A stretch of DNA of 14,643 nucleotides from Spirochaetaceae bacterium. Lineage in GTDB: Bacteria > Spirochaetota > Spirochaetia > Treponematales > Breznakiellaceae. Where the stretch lies: positions 1-14,643 of the forward strand of contig JAIRMO010000089.1 in the NCBI GenBank assembly GCA_031258625.1, read 5' to 3'. Shown here piece by piece: positions 14,133 to 14,643 of the stretch. The position numbers and the translations under genes were made by a program. Numbering within the stretch: the first letter of the stretch is position 1; each line of letters starts with the position of its first letter. A model generated the notes under the pieces. It had not been told where the DNA came from. It ran no database searches and saw only the letters and a program-made list of their open reading frames with translations.

Positions 14133-14155
14133 GGGGGCTTATCTCAATAGCCCCC
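14133..14155 (-). terminator. Hairpin downstream of the DUF1566 gene
   Basis: Minus-strand GGGGGCT and AGCCCCC pair over 7 bp with a 9-nt loop, 24 nt after the stop at 14180. There is no T-run after it, so it may be a weak terminator or a 3'-end stabiliser. Confidence 0.4.
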
Positions 14156-14179
14156 ATGTTTGTTGCGAAGGGATTTGTC

Positions 14180-14643
14180 CTAAAACTGCCGGATGGCGCG
14201 GACGTATACGTTTACCCGGCCTGATGTTCGATTGGGCCAATAGCCCTCATTTAAGCCATCTGCAAAGTTCATTGCCACCGGATAATATGGATTGTAAGGT
14301 GATCCGTCTTGTCGTATAGTGCTGCTCCAGTAGGGATCATTCCGAAAACCGCCCAAGCCTTTTCGGTGTAAATTACCGTAAAGAAGGCTTAGTTCCAGGA
14401 AGCTCGGTAAGAACCAGTCGTCAAAACCGTTTATCTCCAGTTCGTCACACACTTGTGCCGCCCTGTTCCACTCGCCCCGGGATGCCAGGAAACTTAAAAT
14501 GACCCCGGTGTTCTTTTTCCCCTCACCAATGTTTTGTTGAGTGTTTAGATCACTTGAAAATTTTTCTTCATTGAAGAACCACGCCATTTGTTCTATCTCT
14601 GCCGGGGCGACTTCTAAATACCGCCACCCGCCGGAATTATTAC
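14180..14643 (-). CDS. DUF1566 (Lcl C-terminal-like) protein, 5' end outside window
   Basis: The frame stays open to the right edge, so this is the C-terminal 154 residues. It begins in-window with GGWRYLEVAPAEIEQ and goes on to GEGKKNTGVIL, CDELEINGFDDWFLPS, LLYGNLHRKGLGGF, PYWSST and a final YVRAIRQF. This series (GWRYLE.AP, DDWFLPS.DEL..(M/L)Y, GLGGF, YWSS, VRA(I/V)R.F) is the hallmark of DUF1566 domains, which are abundant in treponemes, often in several copies, on exported proteins. The function is not known; a C-type-lectin-like fold has been suggested for related domains. The internal ATG at 14587 is not the true start because the conserved GWRYLE motif precedes it. It ends at TAG 14182-14180, next to the palindrome array. 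Confidence 0.85.
   Translation of the reverse strand, partial: NNSGGWRYLEVAPAEIEQMAWFFNEEKFSSDLNTQQNIGEGKKNTGVILSFLASRGEWNRAAQVCDELEINGFDDWFLPSFLELSLLYGNLHRKGLGGFRNDPYWSSTIRQDGSPYNPYYPVAMNFADGLNEGYWPNRTSGRVNVYVRAIRQF

Overview
The window looks like a chromosomal stretch of a GC-rich treponeme, possibly of the termite-gut type (genus inferred, species not determinable). The reasons are a giant spirochaete-style coiled-coil protein, a Maf/DUF115 protein of the kind that modifies flagellins, a DUF1566 surface-type protein, and heavy use of CGG, GGG and GAA codons. No rRNA, tRNA or CRISPR array was found.

Positions 1-7033 read on the minus strand. From upstream to downstream they hold a two-gene micro-operon (39 and 63 aa) with its own promoter inside the end of the preceding gene, an exported 438-aa protein with a Cys-His pair like that of NlpC/P60 enzymes, a HAD phosphatase, and a membrane-anchored coiled-coil protein of more than 1,500 residues. 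The last starts 6 nt after the phosphatase gene and runs off the left edge. It contains nine perfect-length 87-bp repeats and a separate 54-bp tryptophan repeat.

Positions 7079-12557 are a divergent cell-envelope cluster. On the minus strand is a membrane-anchored LysM-LysM-M23 endopeptidase. On the plus strand are a very small type I signal peptidase, a class B penicillin-binding protein with a C-terminal PASTA domain, and a Maf/DUF115 protein, closed by a strong intrinsic terminator. The two arms diverge from a 44-bp gap with overlapping -10 elements, and the signal peptidase message is predicted to be leaderless. Peptidoglycan hydrolysis (M23), septal or elongation transpeptidation (PBP) and protein export (signal peptidase) make a coherent wall-building set; the Maf protein may tie flagellar filament modification to it.

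Positions 12645-13578 hold a convergent two-TM protein with a helical-repeat-like tail, driven by a perfect-consensus sigma-70 promoter. To its right (13600-14180) is decayed accessory DNA: a frameshifted ISNCY-like transposase fragment, an antisense gene remnant, and three tandem ~21-nt imperfect palindromes. The window ends in the C-terminal part of a DUF1566 (Lcl-type) protein on the minus strand.

Nothing here is clearly a new defence or mobile system. The most unusual material is the repeat architecture of the giant coiled-coil protein, the leaderless/bidirectional promoter, the small leader ORFs, and the palindrome array.
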